64,000 nucleotides of DNA from Closterium sp. NIES-65 (lineage: Eukaryota > Streptophyta > Zygnematophyceae > Desmidiales > Closteriaceae), in the NCBI GenBank assembly GCA_948144175.1, contig CANXME010002010.1:3112501-3176500 (forward strand), in the 5' to 3' direction. The notes under the pieces were generated by a model, which had not been told where the DNA came from, did not search any database, and saw nothing but the letters and a program-made list of their open reading frames with translations. The translations under genes and the position numbers were made by a program. The number at the start of each line of letters is the position of its first letter. Within the stretch, counting starts at the first letter, position 1. This document shows positions 11,601 to 23,097 of the stretch, piece after piece.

Positions 11601-14574
11601 TGCTGGGGGTGGTCCTGCTCGAGGTGCTGCGTCTGGAGGTGCTGAGCCACGTCGTGCGGTGCTGGAGGGTGAGGTGCCTGAGGGTGCTGAGCCGGTGCGT
11701 GAGGTGCTGGAGGGTGCGGAGCCTGGGGGTGCTGAGCCGGTGCGTGAGGTGCTGGAGAGTGCGGAGCCTGAGGGTGCTGTGCCGGTGCGAGAGGTCCTGG
11801 AGGGTGCAGAGTCTGGGCGCGCTGAGCCTGAGGGTGCTGGACCGGTTACTCGCCGGCCCCTTACACCAGCGGAGCTGCGAGAGTGGTTTGCGGTTCGTCA
11901 GTGACTGCGGAGGCGTCCTAGAGTTGGCGGTACTGCAGTTGGTGCTTGAGACACTGGTGCTACCGCAGGCCCTGGAGGTGCTCGTACCGGGGGTACTCGA
12001 GCTGCCGGGGCCGGTAGTTCTGGGGGTGCTGCTGGAGGTGCTGCTGGAGCTGCCGGTGGAGCTGGTGGTGCTACTGTTGGTGCTGCTGGGGGTGCTACTG
12101 GAGCTGGTGGAGCTGCTGGATCTAGTGGTGGTGGTTCTTCTGGCTCTGGGGGTGCTGGAGCTGCTGGAGGTGATGCTGGAGCTGCCGGTGGAGCTGGTGG
12201 TGCTATTGTTGGTGCTACTAGAGCTGCTGGTGGTGGTACTACTTGCTCTGGGGGTGCTCGAGCTGCTCGAGCCGCTAGAGGTGCTGCTTTTGGCTCTGGG
12301 GGTGCTAAGCGGCCACGGCCGTACTTCGTTCCGCTCCTTGAGCAGGTTCTTGGCCTCCCGCCTTCTCCTGCTCCTCCCCCATCCTTAGAGTGTCCACCGC
12401 CTGTCCTGTCACCGTCACAGTTACAGCCCACCTCCCCACTGCCTGCTCCGTCTCCTTACGCTGGTCCGACTGGAGGTCTTACTGAGCGTCGTGAGCCTGC
12501 GTCTCGTCCTGCGTCGCCTGTCCGTGTTGCTCGCACTGGTGCTCGTGGTACGCATCAGCGTTCTCCTCCTGTCCCCGGTACGCACCAGATGTCTCTGCGT
12601 CCTTCCACTGCTCCGCAGCGTGTCCCTCTGCGGTCTCCTCCTGAGTCCTCTCTTCATGCCCTTGTTGACCCAGAGTCTGATTCCCTTCGTGCTGCTAGTC
12701 CCACTGTCACGCGTCTTTTGGCTACTGTTGTCACTCACCCTTCCTTTGAGCCTACTGCTGCATCTGCGCAAGTTGCCGAGCTTGTAGACTTTGCTGCTCG
12801 TTGTCTTCTAGACTACGCTGCCAGGCTTGTTGCTGAGTCTGACTCTGTCTGTCCTCCGTCCGTCAGGGGTGAGTGTGCCCTTGGCACGGACGTCCTTGAG
12901 GACAGGCAGGAGGAGTTCCAGTGTTTGGCTGCTGCTTCACCTCATCTCGTGTCCATGCTGCTTGCCCCTGAGGGAGACCCGGATGCACTCTACATCCCCA
13001 CTCCGCGCTCTTACGCAGAGGCGGTTGAGGGTCCCTACTCCTCTCAGTGGCAGGCAGCCATGGATGCAGAGATGGCTTCCTGGAAGTCCACAGGCACCTA
13101 CGTCGACGAGGTTCCCCCTCCTGGGGCGAACATCGTCAGTGGCATGTGGATCTTCAGGGTGAAGCGGCCGCCGGGCTCTCCGCCTGTCTTCATGGCGCGT
13201 TACGTGGCTCGTGGTTTCAGTCAGCGACAGGGAGTTGACTAATTTCAGACCTTCTCTCCCACCCCGAAGATGACCACTCTTCGGGTACTATTGCACGTCG
13301 CTGCTCAGCGTGACTATGAGCTTCACTCCCTTGACTTCAGCACAGCTTTCTTGCAGGGCAGCCTGCACGAGGAGATCTGGCTGCGCCGCCCACCTGGCTT
13401 CACTGGGTCGTTTCCCCCTGGTACCCAGCGGAGCCTCCGGCGGCCAGTCTACGGTCTTCGCCAGGCACCTCGTGAGTGGCACGACACACTGAGGACTACA
13501 CTTGCGGCTCTTGGGTTTGCTCCTTCCACTGCTGACCCGTGGCTGTTTCTACGCACCGACACTTTGCTGCCGCCGTTCTACATCCTCGTGTACGTCGACG
13601 ACTTGGTCTTTGATACTGCTGACACTGAGGCACTGACTCTAGTGAAGTCGGAGCTGCAGAAGAGACACACGTGCACAGACCTGGGTGAGCTGCGCAGCTA
13701 CCTTGGCTTGCAAATCACTCGGGACAGAGCACGCCGCACCATCACTCTGACCGAGTCACACATGGTGCAGCAGGTCCTTCAGCGCTTCGACTTCCAGTTC
13801 TCCTCGCCACAGTCCACTCCTCTGCCTACTGGTCACTCGCTCTCAGCTCTGCCTTCGGATGTGTCCGTAGAGCTGAGTGGCCTGTATCCAGAGCTTGTGG
13901 GCTGCCTCATGTACCTGATGACCTGCACTCGCCCTGACCTCGCTTACCCTCTTAGCATCCTGGCACGCTACGTTGCGCCCGGGAGACACCTTCCAGAGCA
14001 CTGGAAGGTAGCTAAGAGGGTGATGCGTTACTTGTGCAGTACGTCAGGCATGGGGCTCGTGCTTGGAGGACGGGGTCCAGTTGTCCTCATTGGTCACGCA
14101 GACGCTTCTTGGGGTGACGACTTGTCTACGCAGCGGTCGTCACAGGGTTACACCTTCAGCCTTGGTTCCGGCTCTGTTTTGTTGCGGTCTACCCGCTCGT
14201 CTTCTGTTCTCGGCTCCAGCTGTGAGGCCGAGATCTACGCGGGGGCCTTGGCTGCACAGGAGGTGCGTTGGCTCACCTACCTGCTGACCGACCTGGGCGA
14301 GGCGCCTCGTTCTCCTCCAGTTTTGTACGTCGATAACAAGGCAATGCTTGCCTTGTGTCGCGAACAGAGATTGGAGCACAGAACGAAGCACATCGCCCTT
14401 CGCTACTTCCTTGCTAGGGAGCTGCAGCAGCGTGGTCAGCTTTGTCTTGCCTACGTGGCCTCTCAGGCCAACACTGCTGATGTGTTCACCAAGGCACTTC
14501 CGCCTCGTGACCATCAGCGCTTCTGTACTGCACTTGGCCTTGTTCCTGTGTCTTCTCACTTACTTACTTCTTGA
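8628..14574 (+). pseudogene. E5 gag-pol polyprotein, one frame with four stops and a frameshift
   Basis: Order: capsid-like gag from ATG 8628; Lys/Gly-rich stretch (about 9390-9620); PQQLREW box (about 9660); a zinc-knuckle variant near 9725-9795 in which the first Cys is Tyr; protease LDSGAS (about 10096); GAG-pre-integrase HH/CC (10500-10670); integrase with MDVWG (10741), HSDRGGEF (10948) and AERRIG (11058); a Glu/Gly-rich linker; RT with YVDD (about 13589-13600); and RNase H to the natural TGA at 14572. Breaks: Ser to TAA (10059), a +1 insertion near 10805, Gln to TAG (11014), frame disruption with TGA near 11902-11960, and Tyr to TAA (13240). RT and RNase H after 13243 are uninterrupted (434 residues). 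The copy is clearly defective as a whole. Confidence 0.92.
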
Positions 14575-14693
14575 CCTTGCCTGTACTATGATCTATATTG
14601 TATACCTGCACTTGTTAGGTCGTGATCACTGTGCTGTTGCCTTTGCATTTATATACCTCTGCATGTGGACTGGCCTTGTGGCCCTTTGCTTGT

Positions 14694-14795
14694 GCTCAGA
14701 TTGTGTGGTGACGTTGTGATCCACCCTGAGCTTGCTTTGCTTTTCTTGACTGGTCTTGTGACCCCTTGTTCTCCCCCACTTTGCCTATGGGGGTG
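14694..14795 (+). promoter_or_regulatory. E5 3' UTR stem-loop and polypurine-tract hairpin
   Basis: Stem-loop GCTCAG...CTGAGC spans 14694-14731 with an inner GTGG/CCAC pairing. A hairpin CCCCCA...TGGGGG (14773-14793) ends two bases before the 3' LTR and contains the polypurine tract. Confidence 0.78.
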
Positions 14796-14930
14796 TGTCA
14801 AATTGTACATATGCCATATATGTTTAGGCTTTAGTGGGGTAGCCAATATGGGGTACAGCCCCTTCTAGGGTTTCATATTTGTACACAACTCTTTTGTAGT
14901 TCATTTATTTTCCTGTTCACTCTTCTGACA
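14796..14930 (+). repeat. E5 3' LTR (135 bp)
   Basis: Same length as the 5' copy with five substitutions. Followed by the CATAG target-site copy. Confidence 0.95.
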
Positions 14931-14935
14931 CATAG

Positions 14936-16371
14936 CCCCAGCGTAGATCTTTGCCTCACAGCTGGAACTAAGGACAGAAGAAGAACGAATGGAACTCCAT
15001 GAGACAGAACCAGAGCCGAGGCTAAGACTGTACCCCTGTGTTGACCGGTGAGTCGTCTGGTCGTTAGCCCAAGAAGCGTACGAGTGACCGGTGAGAACAA
15101 CTGGACTCGGTCCTCCAAGCACGAGCCCCATGCCCGATGTGCTGTACAAGTACCGCAGTACCCTCTTCGCAACATCCCAGTGCATCTTTCGATGTCTACC
15201 GGGAGCCACGTAGCGAACCAGGAGGCTGAGAGGGTACGCAAGGTTGGGTCGTATGCACATCATCAGGTACATGAGGCGACCCACAAGCTCTGGGTACGGA
15301 CCACTCAGCTCTACAGACTCGTCCGAAGGTGGAGATGAGAGCGAGTGGCTGTGGAGTGGGTTGTGGCAAGGACCACGTGAAGTTGAAGTGCTGAAGGACC
15401 TGCTGCACCATATGTGACTGAGTGAGGGTGATGGTGCGGTGTGCTCTGTCCCGGGTGATCTGCAAGCCAAGATAACTCCACAGCTCACCTAGGTCAGTGC
15501 AGGTGTATCTCTCCTCCAGCTCCGCCTTCACCAAGGCCAGAGCCTCATTGTCAGTAGTAGCAAAAACCAAGTCGTCAACGTACACAAGAACGTAGAACGG
15601 TGGCAGAGAAGTGTCAATGCGCAGAAACAGCGAAGGGTCAGCAGTCGAGGGAGCGAAGCCAAGAGCCGCAAGTGTAGTCCTCAGTGTGTCGTGCCACTCA
15701 CGGGGTGCCTGTCAGAGGCCGTTGACTAGTCGCCGAAGACTCCACTGGGTACCCTCAGGAAACGATCCAGTAAAGCCACGTGGACGGCGCAACCAGAAAG
15801 CCTCGTGAAGGCTACCTAGCAAGAAGGCTGTCGAGAAGTCAAGGTAGTGGTGCTCGTAGTCGCGCTGTGCTGCAACGTGCTGTAGCACCCGAAGAGTGGT
15901 CATCTTCGGGGTCGGGGAGAAGGTCTAGAACAAGTCGACCCCCTCACGCTGACTGAAGCTTCATACAATGTAACGCACCTTGAAGATAGGCGGAGAACCT
16001 GGCGGCCGCTTCACCCTAAAAATCCACATGCCATCGATTATGTTCTCCCCAGGTGGGGAAACCTTGTCGACGTAGGTGTCTGTGGACTTCCAGGAAGCCA
16101 TCTCTGCGTCCATAGCTATCTGCCACTGAAAGGAGTACGGACCCGTGATCGCCTCCATGTAAGTGCGCGGGGTCGGGATGTCCAGTGCATCCGGGTCTCC
16201 CTCAGGGCAAAGTAGCGTGGACGCAAGATGAGGTGCAGCGGCCGCTAGGCACTCCAACTCAAACTGCCTTTCCTCAAGGACGTCACAGCCAAGGACAAGC
16301 TCACATCCGACGGACGAAGGACCGGAAGAGTAAAAAACAAGACTCGCAGCGTGGTCAAGGCGGCACAAAGC
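14936..16371 (-). pseudogene. E4 pol, RT plus N-terminal RNase H piece
   Basis: Minus strand from 16371 (where E6 cuts it) through the WIFRVKRPPGSPP block, FSTAFL, a YVDD active site (about 15573-15584, MYVDDLVFATTD) and the LMYLMMCIRP and SWANDQ blocks to 14936 (where E5 cuts it). Frames switch several times and stops are present, for example after KVRYIV near 15960. Joined to 24297 and 8001 it gives a continuous RT-RNase H order. Confidence 0.88.
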
Positions 16372-16468
16372 TGTGATAATTTAGAAGAAAGAAGAGGACT
16401 GCACTAGCAAGAATGGGGATACAAATAGGAAACCCTAGAAGGGTTGTACTCGCTATAGAGCACCCCAC
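16372..16468 (-). repeat. E6 3' LTR, outer part (split by E7)
   Basis: Matches the 5' LTR from its outer end to ...GCACCCCAC, where the CCCAC target-site copy of E7 lies. The remainder is at 22975-23006. Confidence 0.93.
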
Positions 16469-16596
16469 TGTGAAACAAGGAAAACAGGAATGAAATGACT
16501 ATGGAAGATTGGGTACAAATGCAACCCTAGAAACCCTGTACCCCATATGTGCTACCCCACTATAGCCTACAGAAACTATGTCATATAAATCTGACA
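16469..16596 (-). repeat. E7 3' LTR (128 bp)
   Basis: TGTCAGATTT...GTTTCACA on the minus strand; no difference seen from the copy at 22842-22969. Confidence 0.95.
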
Positions 16597-16598
16597 CA

Positions 16599-16703
16599 CC
16601 CCCATAGGCAAAGTGGGGGAGAACAAGGGGTCACAAGACCAGTCAGGTAAAGCAAAGCAGAGCAAGCTCAGGGTGGATCACAACGTCACCACACAGTCCG
16701 AGC
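16599..16703 (-). promoter_or_regulatory. E7 3' UTR stem-loop and polypurine-tract hairpin
   Basis: Stem-loop at 16666-16703 (GCTCGG/CTGAGC, one G-U pair) and polypurine hairpin CCCCCA...TGGGGG at 16599-16619. Confidence 0.78.
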
Positions 16704-16809
16704 ACAAGAGCAGGGCCAGAGGCCAGTTCACATGCAGGAGTACAGACATATATATATAGAACTAGACAAGCAAGAGCAGGTATAAATATATGTAACAGTA
16801 CAAGTGAAG

Positions 16810-19800
16810 TCAAGAGGAGAGCAAGTGAGGCAAGACAGGCACAAGACCCAGCTGGGTGCAAAAGCACTGATGGTCACAAGGCGCGAGTGCCTTGGTGAAC
16901 ACATCAGCAGTGTTGGCCTCAGAGGCCACGTACGCAAGTCGCAACTGACCACGCTGCTGCAGCTCACGAGCAAGGAAGTAGCGGAGAGCAATGTGCTTCG
17001 TTCTGTGCTCCAAGCGCTGCTCTCGACACAAGGCCAGCATGGCCTTGTTGTCTACGTACAGCACTGGAGGAGAACGAGGCGGCTCTCCAAGGTCAGTCAG
17101 CAGGTAGGTGAGCCAGCGAAGCTCCTGTGCAGCCAAGGCCCCGGCGTAGATCTCAGCCTCACAACTGGAGCCGAGAACCGAAGACGAGCGAGTAGACCGC
17201 CACGAGACAGAGCCGGAACCAAGGCTGAAGGTGTAACCCTGTGACGACCGCTGCGTAGCCTGGTCGTCAGCCCAAGAAGCGTCCGCGTGGCCGGTAAGGA
17301 CCACTGGACTCCGCCCTCCAAGCACTAGCCCCATGCCCGACGTGCTGCACAGGTAGCGCAATACCCTCTTCGCTGCAGCCATGTGCTCTGGTCTGTGTCT
17401 CCCAGGAGCAACATAGCGAGCAAGAATGCTCAGAGGGTATGCAAGGTCAGGTCGTGTGCAGGTCATCAGGTACATGAGGCAGCCAACAAGCTCTGCATAC
17501 GGGCCACTCGACTCTACGGACTCATCCGAAGGCAGAGCTGAGAGTGAGTGGCGAGTAGGCAGAGGAGTGGCCTGAGGCGAGGAGTACGTGAAGCCGAAGC
17601 GCTGAAGGACCTGCTGCACCATGTGTGACTGAGTCAAGGTAATGGTGCGGCGTGCTCTGTCCCGAGTGATCTGCAAACCAAGGTAGCGGCGCAGTTCACC
17701 TAGGTCTGTGCACGTGTGTCTCTTCAGCAGCTCGGACTTCACGTAGGCGAGTCCAGCAGTGTCCGCTGTGGCAAAGACCAAGTCGTCGAAGTACACGAGG
17801 ATGTAGAACGGCGGCAGGGAAGTGTCGGTGCGAAGAAACAGCGACGGGTCAGCAGTAGAAGGAGCAAACCCAAGAGCTGCAAGCGTAGTCCTCAGTGTGT
17901 CGTGCCACTCACGCGGTGCCTGACGGAGACCGTAGACTGGCCGTCGGAGGCTCCACTGGGTGCCAGGAGGGAAAGTCCCAGTGAAGCCAGGTGGACGGCG
18001 AAGCCAGATCTCCTCGTGCAGGCTACCCTGCAAGAACGCAGTGCTGAAGTCGAGAGAGTGAAGCTCGTAGTCGCGCTGAGCGGCGATGTGCAGCAGCACC
18101 CGAAGAGTAGTCATCTTCGGGGTGGGAGAGAAGGTCTGAAAGTAGTCAACTCCCTGCCGCTGACTGAAGCCACGAGCAACGTACCGTGCCTTGAAGACAG
18201 GTGGAGAGCCCGGCGGCCGCTTCACCCTGAAGATCCACATGCCACTGACGATGTTCGCCCCAGGAGGGGGAACCGCGTCAACGTAGGTGCCTGTGGACTT
18301 CCAGGAAGCCATCTCTGCATCCATAGCTGCCTGCCACTGAGAGGATTAGGGACCCTCTACGGCCTCCGCGTAAGAACGCGGAGTCGGGATGTCTAGTGCA
18401 TCCGGGTCTCCCTCAGGGGCAAGCAGTACAGACGCGAGATGAGGTGAAGCAGCCGCTAGACACTAGAACTCCTCCTGCCTGTCCTCTAGGACGTCCGTGC
18501 CAAGAGCACACTCACCCCCGACGGACGGAGGACAGACAGACGCAGACTCAGCAACAAGACTAGCAGCGTAGTCGAGACGACAGCGAGCAGCAAAGTCGAC
18601 GAGCTCAGCGACTAGAGCAGACGCAGCAGTGGACTCAAAAGAGGGGTCAGTGACGACAGTAGCAAGCAGACGCGTGACAGTAGGACTGGCAGCACGAAGA
18701 GAGTCCGACTCAGGGTCGGCAAGCGCAGGAAGAGAGGACTCAGGAGGAGAAGGCAAAGGGGCACGCAGAGGAGCAGTGGACAGACGCAAAGACATCCAGT
18801 GCGTGCCAGGGACAGGAGGAGGACGCTGACGCGAACTGCGACCACTAGCGCGAGCAGCACGAACAGGCGACGCGGGACGAGACGCAGGCTCACGACGCTC
18901 AGCAAGACCTCCAGTAGGACCAGTGTAAGGAGAGGGAGCAGGCAGTGGAGAGGAAGGCTCCAGCAGGGACTGCGACTGGACAGGTGGTGGACCCTCTACT
19001 GGAGGAGAAAGACCAAGAACCTGTTGCAGGAGCGGAACGAAGTACGGCCGAGGCCGCGCGGCAGCTCCAGACTCAGCAGGGTCAGCACCAGCACCCTCAG
19101 CGACAGCACCAGCGCCACCCACACCTCCAGCGGCAGGACCAACAGCAGTAGGCTCAGCACCACCGCCCTCAGCAGCTCCAGCTCCAGGAGGACCCGCAGG
19201 TCCAGCAGCTCCGGGACCGGCAGCACCCGCACCCTCGACGGTCGAAGAAGCTCCAGCTCCAGCTCCAGCAGCACCTCTAGACTCAGCAGCACGCCTTCAG
19301 CGGCGAGCGAACCACTCGCGCAGCTCCTGTGGAGAGAGGGGCTCCCGGCGAGACGCAGCAGCAGGAGAAACCCCAGGCTCAGCAGCTCCAGACGCAGCAC
19401 CCCCAGGCTCAGCAGCTCTCAGCTCAGCACCCCCAGGCTCAGCAGCTCCCGACCCAGGACCCCCAGACCCAGCACCTCCAGGCACAGCACCCCCAGGCTC
19501 AGCACCCCCAGGCTCCGCACCCTCCGCAGTAGCACCCTCAGGCCCAGCACCCCCAGCAGTAGTACCCCCAGGCTCAGCACCCCCGCGCACAGCACCCCCA
19601 GAGTCAGCACCCCCAGGCTCAGCACCCGCAGCAGCACCAGAGTCACCAGTAACCTCGACCGGGTCAACGGCGTCTACCTGGGACACACCTGAGGGGGCAG
19701 GAACCTGAGGGGGGAGGGGGTCTACCGGGGGGGGAACCGGCACAAGGAAGTCCGGGGGAGGGGGGAGGGAAGGAGTGCGGTAGGGGAAGAGACGGTAGAA

Positions 19801-21469
19801 GGGGACTGACTCGTCGAACGTGACGTCCTGGGAGGACAGAACACGACGAGAGGAGGGGTGGTAAAACTGCCACCCTGGGGCGTCAGTGGGGAAGCCAAGG
19901 AAGACACAGGGAGCAGCACGAGGGGACAGCTTGTCCGCAGACAAGTCGCGGACAAACGCCCGAGATCCCCAGACACGGAACACAGACGCATCGCCAACCT
20001 TCCTCGTCCACAGCAAGGCTGGGGACATCGCAGGCCGAGAGACCCGGGGGTGAAGGTTGAGCTGATGCGCCGCGTACCTCACCGCAAACGGCCACAGAAA
20101 ATGGGGGGCAGCCGCATGCATCATGGACGTACGAGCGACATCCATGACCATGCCAATGCGGCGCTCAGCAATCCCATTTTGCTGTGGTGAGTCCCGAAGC
20201 GTGAAGGTCTGGCGGATCCCCCGTGCGCGACAGTAGTCTCGCAGAAGGCGAGAAGAGAATTCTCCGCCTCTGTCAGACTGCCGACGCAGAACAGGAAAGT
20301 CCGAGCCGAAGCTCTTCCTGAGCTGGAGACGAGCCTCGCGGATCCAGTCGATCAGCACCTCAGTGACCTCACCCTTGCTGCGCAAGGGGAGGACTGTGGT
20401 GTAACGCGAGTAGTCGTCAACCACCAACAGGAAGTAGGGCTCGTAACCCTGCCCACGGACGGGGGCTGGGCCCCACACATCCATGTGAAGCGTTTTCAGG
20501 GGAGCCTTTGTCGGGGGGAAGTGGGAGGAGTGAGGAGTAGCCCGGAGGCGACCCTCGACACAGGGGACACAGGAAGGTCCTGGCCCGGAGAGGAGAGGAG
20601 GGAGAGACTGGGGAAGACCAGAGACAAGGACACGGGAAGCCATGCTCCGAAGACGGGGCAAGGAGGGGTGGCCAAGACGGTGGTGCCACAGGAGAGTCTC
20701 GTGAGACAGGAGGCGACAAGAACAGGGGGCAGACTCAGGACCTGACCGGGACGCAGCAGCAAGTACCTGACCCGACGCAGCCACCTGACCAAACGCAGGG
20801 ACAGGAGGAGACTCAACGGTCAGGGTGTAGAGACTCGACCCCGGCCGACGCGAGAACGTGGCCAGGTGTCGGTCTGTGCGTGCCTCCGTGCAGTGGGTCA
20901 CGCGCTGACTCGCAGGAGTGAACTGGTGAACACCCCCATCCTGCAGGTCCGCTCCACTCACCAAGTTCGTGGAGAACGAGGGAAGGTACAGACCCGACAG
21001 GGTGCCCGAAGGGGCAGCCGGACACGGGAGGACAGTGGAGAAGTGAGACAGGACAGGACCTCCAGAGGGGTCAGCAAGGGAGACTGCAACCGGCCGGCCG
21101 AGCGGCGTAAGGGTAGTGCGGTCTCGAAAGAAGGAGCGAGAAGCTCCTGAGTCAAGTGTGAAAGTGAGGGAGGACGAGGACGACGCAGTACCTGAGAGCG
21201 CAGTCTCACCAGTACCTGAGAGCGCAGACGCACTGGCACCTAGAGCAGCAGCCTCACAAGCACCTAGCGCAGCAGTCGCAATGCCCGGGTCGGGCTGGAA
21301 ACAACGGTAACCCTCATTCTCCTCACTATAATCCACAACATACATAGCAGTAAGGATAGCATCAAAATCAAGATCAAAGATCGCTACACCAGCCCCGAGA
21401 AGCTCATCCCAGCGAGGGATCTCACTAGCCCCAGGGAACTGCTGACGCCAGAGAACTGCTGACGCCAGC
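16810..21469 (-). pseudogene. E7 gag C-terminus-pol, one frame with three in-frame stops
   Basis: One minus-strand frame from 21345 to 16810. It holds the gag tail (DFDAILTAMY near 21345), protease LDSGASRSFF (about 21150), GAG-pre-integrase with WHHRLGHPS (about 20680), integrase with MDVWGPAPV, QSDRGGEF (Gln where relatives have His) and the QNGIAERRIG block (about 20180), the linker with an SPQELREW box (about 19330), RT from about 18320 and RNase H. Three nonsense codons interrupt it: Trp to TGA (about 19295), Gln to TAG (18460) and Tyr to TAA (18346). The RT catalytic motif reads YFDD instead of YVDD (about 17785-17796). There are no frameshifts over about 4.5 kb. The N-terminal capsid region and zinc knuckle are absent. 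Confidence 0.92.
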
Positions 21470-22087
21470 CGACTTGGTCTTTGCCACAGCGGACACTGCT
21501 GGACTCGCCTACGTGAAGTCCGAGCTGCTGAAGAGACACACGTGCACAGACCTGGGTGAACTGCGCAGCTACCTTGGTTTGCAGATCACTCGGGACAGAG
21601 CACGCCGCACCATTACCTTGACTCAGTCACACATGGTGCAGCAGGTCCTTCAGCGCTTCGGCTTCACGTACTCCTCGCCTCAAGCCACTCCTCTGCCTAC
21701 TCGCCACTCACTCTCAGCTCTGCCTTCGGATGAGTCCGTAGAGTCGAGTGGCCCGTATGCAGAGCTTGTTGGCTGCCTCATGTACCTGATGACCTGCACA
21801 CGACCTGACCTTGCATACCCTCTGAGCATTCTTGCTCGCTATGTTGCTCCTGGGAGACACAGACCAGAGCACATGGCTGCAGCGAAGAGGGTATTGCGCT
21901 ACCTGTGCAGCACGTCGGGCATGGGGCTAGTGCTTGGAGGGCGGAGTCCAGTGGTCCTTACCGGCCACGCGGACGCTTCTTGGGCTAACGACCAGGCTAC
22001 GCAGCGGTCGTCACAGGGTTACACCTTCAGCCTTGGTTCCGGCTCTGTCTCGTGGCGGTCTACTCGCTCGTCTTCGGTTCTCGGCTC
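21470..22087 (+). pseudogene. Inverted duplicate of E7's own RT/RNase H segment
   Basis: About 618 bp, plus strand, reading DLVFATADTAGLAYVKSELLKRHT through SVSWRSTRSSSVLGS. It is nearly identical to the reverse complement of 17170-17790, differing at two residues (Arg/Ser and Asp/Asn), and shares the E7-specific LLKRHT where relatives have LQKRHT. It therefore came from E7 or a very close sibling. The left junction follows a directly repeated GAACTGCTGACGCCAG. It replaces the N-terminal gag codons. Confidence 0.9.
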
Positions 22088-22797
22088 ACGGGCGGTTCGG
22101 CTGCTGGGGCGGCTCGGCCAGGAGATCCAGGGGCGGGGCCGTCAGGTGCAGCGGCGGGTTGACCGGTGCAGTGGCGGGCCGGCAGGTGCAGCGGCGGGCC
22201 GGCAGGTGCAGCGGCGGGCCGGCAGGTGCAGTGGCGGGCCGGCAGGTGCATGCGGCGGGCCGTAGGGTGCAGTGGCGGGCCGGCAGGTGCAGCGGCGAGG
22301 CCGTCAGAGGCGGCGGGCCGGCAGGTGCAGCGGCGAGGCCGTCAGAGGCGGCGGGCCGCTGGGTGCAGCGGCGGGCCGGCAGGTGCAGTGGCGGGCCGGC
22401 AGGAGCAGCGGCGGGCCGGCAGGGGAGGCGGCGGAGCCGAGTCAGGGGAGGCGGCAGGGCCGCGTCAGGGGAGGCGGCGGAGCCGCGTCAGGGGAGGCGG
22501 CGGTGCCGCCTCAGGGGAGGCGGCAGAGCCGCGTCAGGGGAGGCGGCGGGGCCGCGTCAGGGAAGGCGGCGGGGCCGCGTCAAACAGGCGGCGGGGCTGC
22601 GTCAGGGGAGGCGGCGGAGCCGCGTCAGGGGAGGCGGCGGGGCCGCGTCAGGGGAGGCGGCGGGGCCGCGTCAAACAGGCGGCGGGGCCGCGATCAGGAG
22701 AGGTGGCGGGGCCGCGTCTGAGGGACAGCGGGGCCGCGAGGGAAAAGGCGACCCGAGGGGTCGCTAAAAAAAGGCGCGCCTCGGGGCGCGCTTCGGT
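22088..22797 (-). repeat. GC-rich minisatellite leader of E7
   Basis: Two kinds of units: GGTGCAGCGGCGGGCCGGCA-type in 22140-22430 and GGGGAGGCGGCGGAGCCGCG-type in 22430-22720. Long open frames across it code Arg/Gly/Ala repeats and are not genes. Confidence 0.85.
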
Positions 22798-22841
22798 GGG
22801 CCCTAAAAAAACGGTCCTAAGGTAGGACCCGCTCTATACCA
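22798..22841 (-). promoter_or_regulatory. E7 primer-binding site, hairpin and GGGCCC box
   Basis: On the minus strand TGGTATAGAGCGGG is followed by a 7-bp stem, GGTCCTA-CCT-TAGGACC, a T-run and GGGCCCACC. Confidence 0.82.
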
Positions 22842-22969
22842 TGTGAAACAAGGAAAACAGGAATGAAATGACTATGGAAGATTGGGTACAAATGCAACCC
22901 TAGAAACCCTGTACCCCATATGTGCTACCCCACTATAGCCTACAGAAACTATGTCATATAAATCTGACA
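22842..22969 (-). repeat. E7 5' LTR (128 bp)
   Basis: No difference seen from the 3' copy. Followed by target-site copy CCCAC. Confidence 0.95.
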
Positions 22970-22974
22970 CCCAC

Positions 22975-23006
22975 TACAGGCTAGAGCATAAGATAACATT
23001 CTGACA
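22975..23006 (-). repeat. E6 3' LTR, inner part
   Basis: Completes the 3' LTR of E6 (TACAGGCTAG...TGACA on the plus strand), matching 24261-24292 apart from the terminal base. Confidence 0.92.
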
Positions 23007-23008
23007 CA

Positions 23009-23097
23009 CCCCCATAGCCAAAGTGGGGTGTAATCAGCAGAGCAAGCAAAGCAGTACAAGCTCAGGGTGGATCACAATGTCACCACACATTCTGAGC
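23009..23097 (-). promoter_or_regulatory. E6 3' UTR stem-loop and polypurine-tract hairpin
   Basis: Stem-loop GCTCAG...CTGAGC at 23060-23097 and polypurine hairpin at 23009-23028. Retained although E6 has no genes. Confidence 0.8.

Larger units (their letters stand above)
8002..14930 (+). mobile_element. E5: complete plus-strand Copia-type element inserted in E4
   Basis: 6929 bp with two 135-bp LTRs (five differences), a primer-binding site, a GC-rich leader, gag-pol, a 3' UTR and a polypurine tract. The 5-bp duplication CATAG is at 7997-8001 and 14931-14935. The insertion split the E4 RNase H codons between an Ala-Met pair, and joining 14936 to 8001 restores that coding order. It is the only full-length plus-strand Copia element in the window and is antiparallel to its host. 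Confidence 0.95.
16469..22969 (-). mobile_element. E7: Copia-type element inserted in the E6 LTR, internally rearranged
   Basis: 6501 bp with two 128-bp LTRs in which I see no difference. Target duplication CCCAC at 16464-16468 and 22970-22974. Minus-strand order: LTR, primer site, leader, an inverted pol fragment (21470-22087) where N-terminal gag should be, then gag C-terminus, protease, integrase, linker, RT, RNase H, 3' UTR and LTR. It must have been mobilised with help because its gag is incomplete. Confidence 0.95.

Noticed and set aside
22060-22825. Long Arg/Gly/Ala-rich open frames on the plus strand
   Set aside because: They translate the E7 leader minisatellite and lack any domain; GC-rich repeats give open frames by chance.
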